Source: Vibrio azureus
Lineage (GTDB): Bacteria; Pseudomonadota; Gammaproteobacteria; Enterobacterales; Vibrionaceae
Reading direction: 5' to 3'
NCBI RefSeq assembly: GCF_002849855.1
Contig: NZ_CP018616.1
Location: 2,790,001-2,854,000 of the forward strand
DNA: 64,000 nt
In this document: positions 1 to 7,749 of the stretch, in pieces
Numbering within the stretch: position 1 is the first letter of the stretch
Layout of the letters: every line of letters begins with the position of its first letter
Notes under the pieces: model-generated
What the model was told of the DNA's origin: nothing
Databases searched by the model: none
What the model saw: the letters and a program-made list of their open reading frames with translations, nothing else
Program-made: the position numbers and the translations under genes

Positions 1-307
1 AAGAACGCTCTACTTCAATGGTGAAATCAACGTGTCCAGGAGTATCGATAATGTTGATGCGGTGGTCTTGGAATTGTGCATCCATACCACGCCAGAAGGT
101 AGTCGTTGCAGCAGAAGTGATAGTGATACCACGCTCTTGCTCCTGCTCCATCCAGTCCATGGTAGCAGCGCCATCGTGAACTTCACCGATTTTATGAGAA
201 AGACCAGTGTAGAACAGAATACGTTCACTTGTGGTTGTTTTACCTGCGTCTACGTGAGCGACGATACCAATATTACGGTAGCGCTCAATAGGAGTTTTGC
301 GAGCCAC
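1..307 (-). CDS. fusA: Elongation factor G, N-terminal part (cut by window edge)
   Basis: EF-G is the translocation GTPase of the ribosome. Only the first 102 codons are present; the rest lies left of base 1. The G1 P-loop ([10 protein letters not shown]) starts near residue 17, and the switch and G3 regions ([16 protein letters not shown]) follow. Translation begins at a GTG at 307-305 with an AGAGGA ribosome site about 7 bases upstream; the protein then begins [12 protein letters not shown], as in other EF-G. It is the third gene of the str operon after rpsL and rpsG, 140 bases downstream of rpsG, with two hairpins in that gap. Confidence 0.97.
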   Translation of the reverse strand, partial: MARKTPIERYRNIGIVAHVDAGKTTTSERILFYTGLSHKIGEVHDGAATMDWMEQEQERGITITSAATTTFWRGMDAQFQDHRINIIDTPGHVDFTIEVERS

Positions 308-381
308 GATTGAATCCTCTTAACTTAGAGATAGGGACTATTGCTGTATACAGTGAAAATATCAAGCTCCATATATAGCAA

Positions 382-408
382 TAGTTCCTAGCATAGGCAT
401 AGGAACTA
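382..408 (-). other. Intercistronic hairpin B between rpsG and fusA
   Basis: A perfect 9-bp inverted repeat (TAGTTCCTA / TAGGAACTA) with a 9-base loop. In the mRNA it lies downstream of hairpin A and upstream of the fusA start. No U-run follows, so it does not look like an intrinsic terminator. Its function is unknown; mRNA processing, stabilisation or translational control are possible. Confidence 0.55.
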
Positions 409-412
409 GAGA

Positions 413-438
413 AGTGCTGCAAGGAACCTTGCAGCACT
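413..438 (-). other. Intercistronic hairpin A downstream of rpsG
   Basis: A perfect 12-bp inverted repeat (AGTGCTGCAAGG / CCTTGCAGCACT) separated by only two bases, so the real loop includes the inner pairs. It starts 10 bases past the rpsG stop. It has no U-run on the minus strand, so full termination before fusA is unlikely. Confidence 0.6.
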
Positions 439-447
439 GAAAAGGTA

Positions 448-918
448 TTACCAACGGTAATGTGCAAACGCTTTGTTTGCTTCTGCCATACGGTGAACGT
501 CTTCACGTTTCTTAACAGCAGTACCTTTGTTCTCAGACGCGTCTAGCATTTCAGCAGCTAGGCGTTGAGCCATAGATTTTTCACCACGCTTACGCGCAGC
601 TTCAACCAACCAACGCATAGCAAGTGCGTTACGGCGAACCGGACGTACTTCTACAGGTACTTGGTAAGTTGAACCACCTACACGGCGAGATTTAACTTCT
701 ACCGCTGGGCGAACATTTTCAAGAGCTTCTTCAAAAATAGCTAAGTGGTCTTTACCAGACTTATCAGCCATTGAGTCTAGTGCAGTGTAAACAATTTTCT
801 CTGCAGTAGATTTCTTTCCGTCAACCATTAGGATGTTAACGAATTTTGCCAGCAGTTCAGATTTGAACTTAGGATCTGGAAGGATCTTACGCTGACCAAT
901 AACGCGACGACGTGGCAT
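448..918 (-). CDS. rpsG: 30S ribosomal protein S7
   Basis: S7 nucleates assembly of the 3' domain of 16S rRNA and contacts tRNA at the E site. The 156-residue product starts [21 protein letters not shown] and contains the family core around [13 protein letters not shown] and [13 protein letters not shown]. It is the second gene of the str operon, 115 bases after rpsL. In E. coli S7 represses the operon by binding the rpsL-rpsG gap; the gap here (919-1033) is AT-rich and partly self-complementary, but I cannot confirm an S7 site. Confidence 0.98.
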   Translation of the reverse strand: MPRRRVIGQRKILPDPKFKSELLAKFVNILMVDGKKSTAEKIVYTALDSMADKSGKDHLAIFEEALENVRPAVEVKSRRVGGSTYQVPVEVRPVRRNALAMRWLVEAARKRGEKSMAQRLAAEMLDASENKGTAVKKREDVHRMAEANKAFAHYRW

Positions 919-1033
919 GGATTTATCTCCGTAGTCTTATTCTTCAGGTTATCCAAAACTTTTCAGTTTCTTCAAAAATTAAAATTTAATTTTAGTGTTT
1001 GGCCTTACTTAACGCTTCTTACACAGAAGGGCA

Positions 1034-1411
<378 letters not shown>

Positions 1412-1455
1412 CTAGCTCCTGATTTACTTGAAAGTAAGCTTTGTGAAAAATCTAG

Positions 1456-1480
1456 CCCTAATCTGCCATTGCAGTTAGGG
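1456..1480 (-). other. Hairpin in the str operon 5' leader
   Basis: CCCTAA-CTGC pairs with GCAG-TTAGGG across a 4-base loop with one bulged base. It lies right at the predicted transcript start (about 1481), so it would form at the extreme 5' end of the rpsL mRNA. Such structures often protect mRNA from RNase E; no terminator U-run follows. Confidence 0.5.
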
Positions 1481-1487
1481 ACGCAAA

Positions 1488-1516
1488 ATTCTATGCAGCA
1501 GTGGGATGTGTGTCAA
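1488..1516 (-). promoter_or_regulatory. Sigma-70 promoter of the str operon
   Basis: Read on the minus strand: TTGACA (-35, 1516-1511), a 17-base spacer, TAGAAT (-10, 1493-1488). The -35 matches consensus fully and the -10 at five of six positions. The downstream stretch TTTTGCGTCCC has G/C near the expected start. Position and strength suit ribosomal protein expression. Confidence 0.8.
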
Positions 1517-1586
1517 GAAATATACGAATCTTTTTTGTTCAATTAAGGGAATTCGCACTCAAAGCCCACTTTACTGAGCATTCAAC

Positions 1587-1862
1587 TCAGTCCCAAGTCA
1601 GCGAGTTTGCCTGTTTTACGGTTAACTCAACGAATCCTTGGTAATTCGTTATCGATACTGCAGGGCTAATGCAATGTTTAATACCGCGCGCTTCAATATC
1701 ACTTTGGAGAGCATAAACACGTCGTTCTTTCAGCGGTGCGAAAGCGTGATGCCGTGGGTTAGCTGCATATACCGCCCCTTCGATCAGTAATACTTCATCA
1801 TGCTCTGCATACAAGGCCATGGCTTCGTTTAGGGCGGCTACGGATTTAATGATATGTAACAT
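1587..1862 (-). CDS. tusB: Sulfurtransferase complex subunit TusB (DsrH family)
   Basis: TusB is part of the TusBCD sulfur relay that takes sulfur from TusA to TusE for 2-thiolation of the wobble uridine mnm5s2U34. The 91-residue product starts MLHIIKSVAALNEAM; I chose the ATG at 1862 because a GAGGAAAG ribosome site precedes it, although the frame is open for 27 more codons. It is the last gene of yheO-tusD-tusC-tusB, 7 bases after tusC, and lies just ahead of the str promoter as in E. coli. Confidence 0.9.
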   Translation of the reverse strand: MLHIIKSVAALNEAMALYAEHDEVLLIEGAVYAANPRHHAFAPLKERRVYALQSDIEARGIKHCISPAVSITNYQGFVELTVKQANSLTWD

Positions 1863-1869
1863 GCTTTCC

Positions 1870-2226
1870 TCAAAATGACAGAACCTTACTCGCCTGATGC
1901 AGTTGTACGTTGAATTGCTCTTGATTGAGCTTAACCGCATCAATCACGAAATCCGCTTGTGCTAAACCTCGCTCTGCTAACGATGTTGCGCAGACAAATA
2001 CTTGCTCTATGTCGTATAAATCAAAAAGCTTTAGCATTGGTGCATAATCCTTACTCAGAATATCGCTTGGGTCTTGACCATGCAGCAGTTGATAAACGCC
2101 ATCTCCAACAAACATAACGGTAATATCTTCGCAATAAGCAGAGGCTGCCAATAGCGCATCGACACCTTCACGCCCTGCAGCACTACTGTGTGGGGCGGTG
2201 CGAAATAGATAAGTTAACTGACTCAA
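1870..2226 (-). CDS. tusC: Sulfurtransferase complex subunit TusC (DsrF family)
   Basis: This is the structural subunit of the TusBCD heterohexamer for tRNA 2-thiouridine synthesis. The 118 residues show family landmarks [20 protein letters not shown] near the N terminus and [19 protein letters not shown] in the middle. Translation appears to start at TTG (2226-2224), coupled to the tusD stop by a TTGA overlap; this start gives the same N-terminal length as E. coli TusC. Confidence 0.92.
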   Translation of the reverse strand: MSQLTYLFRTAPHSSAAGREGVDALLAASAYCEDITVMFVGDGVYQLLHGQDPSDILSKDYAPMLKLFDLYDIEQVFVCATSLAERGLAQADFVIDAVKLNQEQFNVQLHQASKVLSF

Positions 2227-2615
2227 AATTGCACCACTCTATCTTGCGTTAACATGGCTTCTGCCAAACTGCCTAATCCAGCTTGCTCAAACCCTTGTGC
2301 TAGGTTGTGCTGTGTCAGCGCATGTTGGCTGGCTTCGTCTTGACTAACAATGCCACGGCGCAGGGCTGCAGCGACACAAGTTTCAAGACGCACTTCATGC
2401 TGCGTTGCCAACGTTTGCCACGCTTTACTGAGGTCAAACTCATCATTTGCTGGAACACTCAGTGCTGTACCATTATTCACACCATCTTGATAAAAAAACA
2501 CACTGACCAAAGAGTGGCCCTGCTCAATTAATGCTTGAGCAAATTGATAAGCACTACGCGCAGCCTGGCTGCCATAGATAGGCCCATTAACGACAAGAGT
2601 ATAGGTTAAACTCAT
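2223..2615 (-). CDS. tusD: Sulfurtransferase complex subunit TusD (DsrE family)
   Basis: TusD carries the reactive cysteine of the TusBCD relay, which receives persulfide sulfur from TusA. The conserved catalytic segment [10 protein letters not shown] is present around residue 80. The protein is 130 residues and begins [26 protein letters not shown], typical of DsrE proteins. Its ATG overlaps the yheO stop by four bases and its stop overlaps the tusC start, indicating tight translational coupling across the operon. Confidence 0.95.
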   Translation of the reverse strand: MSLTYTLVVNGPIYGSQAARSAYQFAQALIEQGHSLVSVFFYQDGVNNGTALSVPANDEFDLSKAWQTLATQHEVRLETCVAAALRRGIVSQDEASQHALTQHNLAQGFEQAGLGSLAEAMLTQDRVVQF

Positions 2616-3334
2616 TCCAATTCATCCTCGGTCTTACGTTGGCGAATATAGAGATATACCGTGTGCTTGGAAATATTGAGCCTATCAGCAACACGGTTAA
2701 TCGCGTCTTTGATATCAAAAATGCCTTTACCGTAGAGCTCCATGACTATTTGTCGGTTCTTGGTGTTATTAGAAACCGATTTATCAGCATTGATTTCTTC
2801 AATGGTACGCTCAACCGTTTGGTCGACCAATTCTTCCACATCGCTGGCAAAGTTAACGGAAGAAGCCGCTTCTTTGGCCTCTTGAGTCGGCATAAAGGAT
2901 TGCAAGACTTGAGAAAATGGAGCATCAAGATTAACGTTCACACACAGTAAACCGATAACACGATTCTCACCATTACGGATAGCGACAGTGATTGATTTCA
3001 TCAACACACCGCCTTTTGCTCGCGTAAAATAAGAACGAGAAAAATTGCGCTCTGAGCCTTCAATATCTTTCAACATTTTCAAAGCTAAATCAGTAATCGG
3101 AGACCCAACTTGGCGGCCAGTATTTTCACCATTAGCAATCTTAATCGCTGAAGTGTTTAAATCTTCTAATGAGTGAAGAACAATTTCACAAAATGGACCA
3201 ATTAGGCTGGCAATACCATCTACAACGGCCTCATACGATCTCAAGATGATTTTATCGTGTTCAGTAAAGGGCATCACATGAACCGATTCCATTTCTAACA
3301 GCATTTCCGCATTGAGTGTTTCTGTAGTAGTCAT
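2612..3334 (-). CDS. yheO: YheO-type PAS and helix-turn-helix regulator
   Basis: The 240-residue protein has an N-terminal YheO-like PAS domain (about residues 20-135, with the segments [16 protein letters not shown] and [14 protein letters not shown]) and a C-terminal helix-turn-helix (about 195-235, [24 protein letters not shown]). Its ligand and targets are not known to me. It is the first gene of the tus operon and overlaps tusD by four bases, as in E. coli, so co-expression with the thiolation genes is clear though a regulatory link is only inference. Confidence 0.88.
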   Translation of the reverse strand: MTTTETLNAEMLLEMESVHVMPFTEHDKIILRSYEAVVDGIASLIGPFCEIVLHSLEDLNTSAIKIANGENTGRQVGSPITDLALKMLKDIEGSERNFSRSYFTRAKGGVLMKSITVAIRNGENRVIGLLCVNVNLDAPFSQVLQSFMPTQEAKEAASSVNFASDVEELVDQTVERTIEEINADKSVSNNTKNRQIVMELYGKGIFDIKDAINRVADRLNISKHTVYLYIRQRKTEDELE

Positions 3335-3533
3335 AGGCCTTGGCAGGATAAATCAACAAATTGGTGTAAGTTTATCAGAAAATTTGAACAGCAACCTAGG
3401 CTCTGTTCATCTTTCAGATCTAAGTTTTGTTTTAATCAAAGGATGTTACGCAAAATAACGTCTCCAGTGATAGGCCGATTGAGGCGCTAGGATACATTGC
3501 CTTATTTAAGTAGGAAATCAGAGCTAAAAACAA

Positions 3534-3560
3534 AAAAAGGCCCGATAACCGGACCTTTTT
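3534..3560 (-). terminator. Intrinsic terminator of fkpA
   Basis: An inverted repeat with one G-U pair (AAAAAGGCCCG / CCGGACCTTTTT) and a TTTTTTT run after it on the minus strand, 18 bases beyond the fkpA stop. Confidence 0.85.
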
Positions 3561-3577
3561 GATTTTTATCGCACTAA

Positions 3578-4372
3578 TTACTTAGTCGCAGCTTCTGATT
3601 TTTCTTCAGGCTTCTCGATTTTAAGTAGCTCAACTTCGAATACTAGCGTTGAGTTTGCAGGAATGCTTGGCGTGTCTTGTTCACCGTAAGCAAGCTCTGG
3701 CGGGATAACAAATTTAAATTTAGAACCAACAGGCATTAGCTGAACACCTTCAGTCCAACCTGGGATAACGCGATTTAGTGGGAACGTTGCTGGTTCACCA
3801 CGGTCGTAAGAGCTGTCAAACTGAGTGCCGTCAGTCAACGTACCTTTGTAGTGTACTTGTACTGTATCCGTTTCTTGTGGCTTATCACCTGATGCTGGTG
3901 TAATAACTTGGTAAAGTAGACCTGAGTCAGTTTTCACAACTTCAGCTTGTTTTTCAAATTCAGCACGGAAGTCATCGCCAGCTTTTTTAGCTTCAGCTGA
4001 TTTTTCAGCCGCTTGCTTTTGCATTTTCTCAGAAACACGCTTATCAAGTGCTTCTAGCGTTGCACGAGTTTCTTCTTCATTTAATGCTGCTTTACCTTGG
4101 AAGACATCATCAATACCTTTAAGAACAAGCTCTTTGTTCAGGTCGATACCGATTTCGCTTGGCTTCTCGATGCTAGCGCTTAGGTAATTAGCGAAAGAAA
4201 CGCCAATTGCATATGCTGCTTTATCATCTTCAGTTTTTAGGTCAACAGTACTTGCTGCTGCTTGTGTTTGTTCTGTTTGAGTCGTTGCTGCTGGTTTTGC
4301 TTCTTCTTTCTGACAGCCTACTGCTAGCATTACTGTTGCAGCAAGTAGAGACACTTTAAACACTGATTTCAT
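3578..4372 (-). CDS. fkpA: FKBP-type peptidyl-prolyl isomerase FkpA, probable lipoprotein
   Basis: FkpA is an envelope chaperone and proline isomerase. The 264 residues comprise a signal peptide, a helical dimerisation domain (about 45-145) and a C-terminal FKBP domain (about 150-255) with [25 protein letters not shown] and [10 protein letters not shown]. Unlike E. coli FkpA, which is soluble in the periplasm, the signal peptide ends in LAVGC, a fair lipobox, so membrane anchoring is likely. A GGGAG ribosome site precedes the ATG. It is divergent from the WD40 lipoprotein gene. Confidence 0.93.
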   Translation of the reverse strand: MKSVFKVSLLAATVMLAVGCQKEEAKPAATTQTEQTQAAASTVDLKTEDDKAAYAIGVSFANYLSASIEKPSEIGIDLNKELVLKGIDDVFQGKAALNEEETRATLEALDKRVSEKMQKQAAEKSAEAKKAGDDFRAEFEKQAEVVKTDSGLLYQVITPASGDKPQETDTVQVHYKGTLTDGTQFDSSYDRGEPATFPLNRVIPGWTEGVQLMPVGSKFKFVIPPELAYGEQDTPSIPANSTLVFEVELLKIEKPEEKSEAATK

Positions 4373-4501
4373 TCAATTCTCCCAATAATGGTCACGGCCA
4401 TTAGTTATTATACACAAATCTCACTTGAGACTAGTGAAGATAGTCGTTATATCAATATACTAGGTATATGTCTTAAGACACAAACCGGATTATTAGATGT
4501 G

Positions 4502-5488
4502 ATGCAAAAAATTTCTTATTTATTCCTATATTTGATGATCACCAGCACCCTCAGCGGTTGCTTTTCCACCAATAAGGAAGTTCAGCGTTGGTCACTTGAA
4601 CCACAAGGCTCTACCAGCTTTGCGCTCAGTCGAGATGGTCGCTTTGCTCTGCTGTACTCCAAAGAGCATCACCTAATCATGTGGGATTTACAGCAGAACC
4701 AACAACTCGCAGAGCTGGGAGAACTCGACCAAGCTGCTAGCACTGTCTCGCACATTCGTTTTTCAGACGATGGACGATACGCAGTCACAGCCAGTCAAAT
4801 TAACTTTGCAGTTTGGGACCTTGGTTGGGCACAAGCTCAAGGGCTATGGTCAATTTCAGACGCATTAATTCGAGATATTGACATCGCCAATCATGGCCAA
4901 CAAGTGCTCTTAGGCCTTTCCAACGGTAAAGCAATTTACGTCAACTTAGTCACCGGAAGACGCCTAGAGTTCCTTGCTCACCAAGAAAAAATTAATTCCG
5001 TAGCAATTTCACCTAATGGTCAGTTCGCTTTAACAGGCGGTAATGACTACAAAGCCTACCTATGGGACACCCAAACTGGGCAGGTATTGTACACTTTTGA
5101 ACATGATCAACGTGTGGTACGGGTGGCGCTGCAACGAGATGGTAAATTAGCTTTCACATCTGATGGTGGTAACCAAGCGATGATTTGGGACTTAACAACG
5201 GGGAAAAATCTCAGTGAATTAAACAGTTGGTCACGCCAGCTAATTTTTTCCACCGCTCGATTCTCGGACGATGGCCGTCAACTGGTTACAGGAACCCCTT
5301 CCGGGCGTACTGCGGTTTGGGATACCGCCAGCGGAAAACAGACAGCGACATTTAATGTTGAGCCTAAAAAAGATACTCGCCCTCCACGCGCGGTCGTGTA
5401 TGATGCAGCCTTTGACTCCAAGCAACGTGTTATTACCGCAACGTCAGCTGGCATTGCGCAAGCTTGGCAACTAGAGAATGGCTCATGA
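4502..5488 (+). CDS. WD40-repeat lipoprotein of unknown function
   Basis: This start gives 328 residues with a lipoprotein signal (MQKISYLFLYLMITSTLSGC, Cys at residue 20). An upstream ATG at 4388 is in frame but would bury this signal. The mature part is a beta-propeller of WD40-like repeats, each ending in variants of AVWD, YLWD, MIWD or AVWD at about 40-residue spacing. No catalytic residues are seen; a scaffold role at the membrane is inference. The gene overlaps slyX by an ATGA, so the two are coupled. Confidence 0.82.
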   Translation: MQKISYLFLYLMITSTLSGCFSTNKEVQRWSLEPQGSTSFALSRDGRFALLYSKEHHLIMWDLQQNQQLAELGELDQAASTVSHIRFSDDGRYAVTASQINFAVWDLGWAQAQGLWSISDALIRDIDIANHGQQVLLGLSNGKAIYVNLVTGRRLEFLAHQEKINSVAISPNGQFALTGGNDYKAYLWDTQTGQVLYTFEHDQRVVRVALQRDGKLAFTSDGGNQAMIWDLTTGKNLSELNSWSRQLIFSTARFSDDGRQLVTGTPSGRTAVWDTASGKQTATFNVEPKKDTRPPRAVVYDAAFDSKQRVITATSAGIAQAWQLENGS

Positions 5489-5712
5489 CAGAAAAACTCA
5501 TTCAACAATTAGAAGGGCGCATTAATGACCTAGAATGTCAGGTTGCGTTCCAAGAACAAACCATTGAAGAACTCAATGGTGCTCTGACTCAACAGCAGTT
5601 GCAGTTGGCCAAAATACAAGATCAAATGAAATACGTCGTTGGTAAGGTAAAGAACATCGATACCTCCAATTTAGCGGATCCAAGTAAAGAGCCGCCACCG
5701 CCTCATTACTGA
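5485..5712 (+). CDS. slyX: SlyX family protein
   Basis: A 75-residue coiled-coil protein of unknown function. The sequence MTEKLIQQLEGRINDLECQVAFQEQTIEELN is a strong heptad pattern, and the C terminus ends in the PPPPHY motif typical of SlyX. The start is set by the ATGA overlap with the upstream WD40 gene. In E. coli slyX lies beside slyD and fkpA, as it does here. Confidence 0.92.
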   Translation: MTEKLIQQLEGRINDLECQVAFQEQTIEELNGALTQQQLQLAKIQDQMKYVVGKVKNIDTSNLADPSKEPPPPHY

Positions 5713-5769
5713 TCGATAAGCGCGAAATAGGCAGCAATAATCGCTTTCAGTCCACTGCCCGCATAATGC

Positions 5770-6702
5770 TTACCGGGCAGTGTCAATCGTCAAACGTAAC
5801 TGACCTTGAGCATTAATCGCGGCTTGATACATGGCTGGACTTCGGTGAGCAAAGTACACCCTCCCTTGGGCATCTATCGCGACCAGCCCCCTTGGACGTT
5901 CGCCCCAATGATGTTTTTTATTGATGACATCCCAGCAAGCATCCTTGAGGTTTTCTCCTAAATATCGAACTCTCGCAATCACGTCTTCAGCTAACCCTGG
6001 GCTGAATAGACTTTCGTCTCCGCCAACAAATGATATGGCTGCCACACGATTCTCAGCAAAAATACTGCGCCCAATCTTTACTGTATCACTCACCTGACCA
6101 CAGGATTTATTGACGCCACCACCACTGGTTGCCGCGGCTAAATTGCCTTGTTTATCTATAGCCACAGCGCCAATATTACCAAGATTAGAACCCTCTAAAT
6201 ACACCACTTCCAAAGGTTGGTTTTCTTGTATGGACAACAATTGTTCATAACGGTGTTCTGTAAAGAAGTAATCTTGTTCGGTGTATTGATGCCCTTGGTC
6301 AAAAGCGAATTTCTCAGCGCCTTCGCTTACCAAAAAACCTGACGGTCTATGCTTCATGATATCCCGAGCAAGTAAAATGGGGTTTTTGATATGCCTAACA
6401 CATGCCACTGCACCCGAGTCACCTTGCTTCCCATCGATCACCGCAGCTTCAAGTTCAACCATTTCATTAGAGGTCAATACCGCTCCTTTTCCCGAATTAA
6501 AATGAGAAGAGTCCTCCAATATTTTAACCGCTTGCACCACAGCCTCTGTGGCTTGGCCGCCTTGAGCTAAAACCTGATGGCCCGTTTTGACTGCCTTTTC
6601 AAGTACCCGCAATATCATTTGCTCGTATTGCTTGTTGTGTCCTGACTGCCAAACTGTGTTGATTCCACCATGAATTGCAATTGAGAAAGGTTGATGCTGC
6701 AT
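5770..6702 (-). CDS. Isoaspartyl peptidase/L-asparaginase family protein, probably catalytically inactive
   Basis: The fold is that of the plant-type asparaginases (Ntn hydrolases such as E. coli IaaA): 310 residues with IAIHGG at the N terminus, FNSGKGAVLTSNEMVELEAAVIDG in the alpha part, and GAVAIDKQGNLAAATSGGG in the beta part. In the family the second block begins G-Thr, where Thr is the nucleophile exposed by autocleavage. Here the site reads LGNIGAVA, so the Thr is Asn (residue 176, codon 6177-6175). Other active-site positions also differ: TSTGG is TSGGG, GRVGD is GQVSD, and TGTGE is VGGDE. I infer a protein that neither self-cleaves nor hydrolyses isoaspartyl bonds by the usual route. 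Confidence 0.82.
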   Translation of the reverse strand: MQHQPFSIAIHGGINTVWQSGHNKQYEQMILRVLEKAVKTGHQVLAQGGQATEAVVQAVKILEDSSHFNSGKGAVLTSNEMVELEAAVIDGKQGDSGAVACVRHIKNPILLARDIMKHRPSGFLVSEGAEKFAFDQGHQYTEQDYFFTEHRYEQLLSIQENQPLEVVYLEGSNLGNIGAVAIDKQGNLAAATSGGGVNKSCGQVSDTVKIGRSIFAENRVAAISFVGGDESLFSPGLAEDVIARVRYLGENLKDACWDVINKKHHWGERPRGLVAIDAQGRVYFAHRSPAMYQAAINAQGQLRLTIDTAR

Positions 6703-6822
6703 CTTTCCGCCCTGTGAACTTGTTAATGACTTTGACTGTGCTTGGCCGCTACCTTTATGCTTTATCTGTTGCTCTCAACTGTACTTAAGCACCGACATAA
6801 CCAAGTAAGTTCGCCAATAAAA

Positions 6823-6852
6823 AAGCGCAAGTTGAAAGTTCAACTTGCGCTT
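6823..6852 (-). terminator. Intrinsic terminator of slyD
   Basis: A perfect 14-bp inverted repeat (AAGCGCAAGTTGAA / TTCAACTTGCGCTT) followed on the minus strand by a T run, 42 bases past the slyD stop. Confidence 0.88.
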
Positions 6853-6894
6853 AATGGTCAATGATTCAATCTATCATTGAGCTTGCGAGACAAA

Positions 6895-7428
6895 TTAGTG
6901 AGAATCACATCCACCGCAGCACTCGTGATCATCACCTTTATCTTCACTACCACAATGCTCACCATCTTGATGGATATGGCCGTGTTCGATTTCTTCCGCT
7001 GTTGCTTCACGTGTAGCCATTACTTCCACTTCAAACGTCAGAGTCTGACCTGCAAGCATGTGGTTACCGTCTACCACAACTTCATCACCATCAACTTCTG
7101 TCACTTCCACTGGGATTGGGCCTTGGTCAGTATCAGCAAGGAAGCGCATACCAACTTCAATCTGGTCAACACCTTGGAATACATCAGCAGGTACACGTTG
7201 CACGAGCGCATCGTTGTGTTCACCATAAGCATCATCTGGAGCAACTGTTACAGAAAATTTATCACCAGCAACTTTGCCTTCCAGCTCTTTTTCAAGACCA
7301 GTGATAAGGTTGTTGTGACCATGTAGGTAATCAAGTGGTGCCTCTGAAGTTGACTGATCAACCACAACGCCGTCTTCCAACATGACTTTGTAGGCAAGAC
7401 TTGCAACAACATTCTTTTCAATTTTCAT
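6895..7428 (-). CDS. slyD: FKBP-type peptidyl-prolyl isomerase SlyD, metal-binding
   Basis: SlyD is a cytoplasmic proline isomerase and chaperone that also delivers nickel for hydrogenase maturation. The 177 residues start MKIEKNVVASLAYKVMLEDG, with FKBP elements PLDYLHGHNNLITGLEKELEGK and the insert-in-flap chaperone domain at about 70-125. The C-terminal tail is rich in His and Cys (HGHIHQDGEHCG, ECCGGCDSH), as expected for metal binding. The ATG at 7428 has a GGAG ribosome site; an upstream in-frame start was not used. Confidence 0.95.
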   Translation of the reverse strand: MKIEKNVVASLAYKVMLEDGVVVDQSTSEAPLDYLHGHNNLITGLEKELEGKVAGDKFSVTVAPDDAYGEHNDALVQRVPADVFQGVDQIEVGMRFLADTDQGPIPVEVTEVDGDEVVVDGNHMLAGQTLTFEVEVMATREATAEEIEHGHIHQDGEHCGSEDKGDDHECCGGCDSH

Positions 7429-7515
7429 ACTCACTCCAAGGAGGTTAGTTGACTTAATCATAATAAGTTAAGCGACAAGATAACTGTATTATGGGGATCA
7501 TTTATCGAAGTTCAA

Positions 7516-7749
7516 TTATTCTGGCTTAAAAATCCCTATCATTTCTTGCTCTGAATGAGGGTTCTTCTCCACCGATTGAGGCTTACGTTGCTCGGTATAA
7601 TCACAATCGACACATTCAACTAATTCAATATTGTTTTCAATCCACCAGCGAAGTGTGTCTTGCTGATTGCATTTGGGGCAACTTGCCCCTGCGATAAAAC
7701 GTTTTTTTATTTTCACTTTAAATCCTTGCTTCTTAAACGTGGCGATCAC
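7516..7749 (-). CDS. yheV: YheV family zinc-ribbon protein
   Basis: A 77-residue protein with two cysteine pairs, CPKC near residue 24 and CVDC near residue 47, forming a likely zinc ribbon; the end IGIFKPE matches E. coli YheV (IGIFHPD). Its role is unknown. The start is a GTG at 7749 that overlaps the kefB stop (GTGA), so it is translated with kefB, the same arrangement as in E. coli. Confidence 0.88.
   Translation of the reverse strand: MIATFKKQGFKVKIKKRFIAGASCPKCNQQDTLRWWIENNIELVECVDCDYTEQRKPQSVEKNPHSEQEMIGIFKPE

Noticed and set aside
5753..5782. Terminator at the slyX/asparaginase-like junction
   Set aside because: A 9-bp stem (CACTGCCCG / CGGGCAGTG) exists but overlaps the coding end of the minus-strand gene and has no U run on either side.
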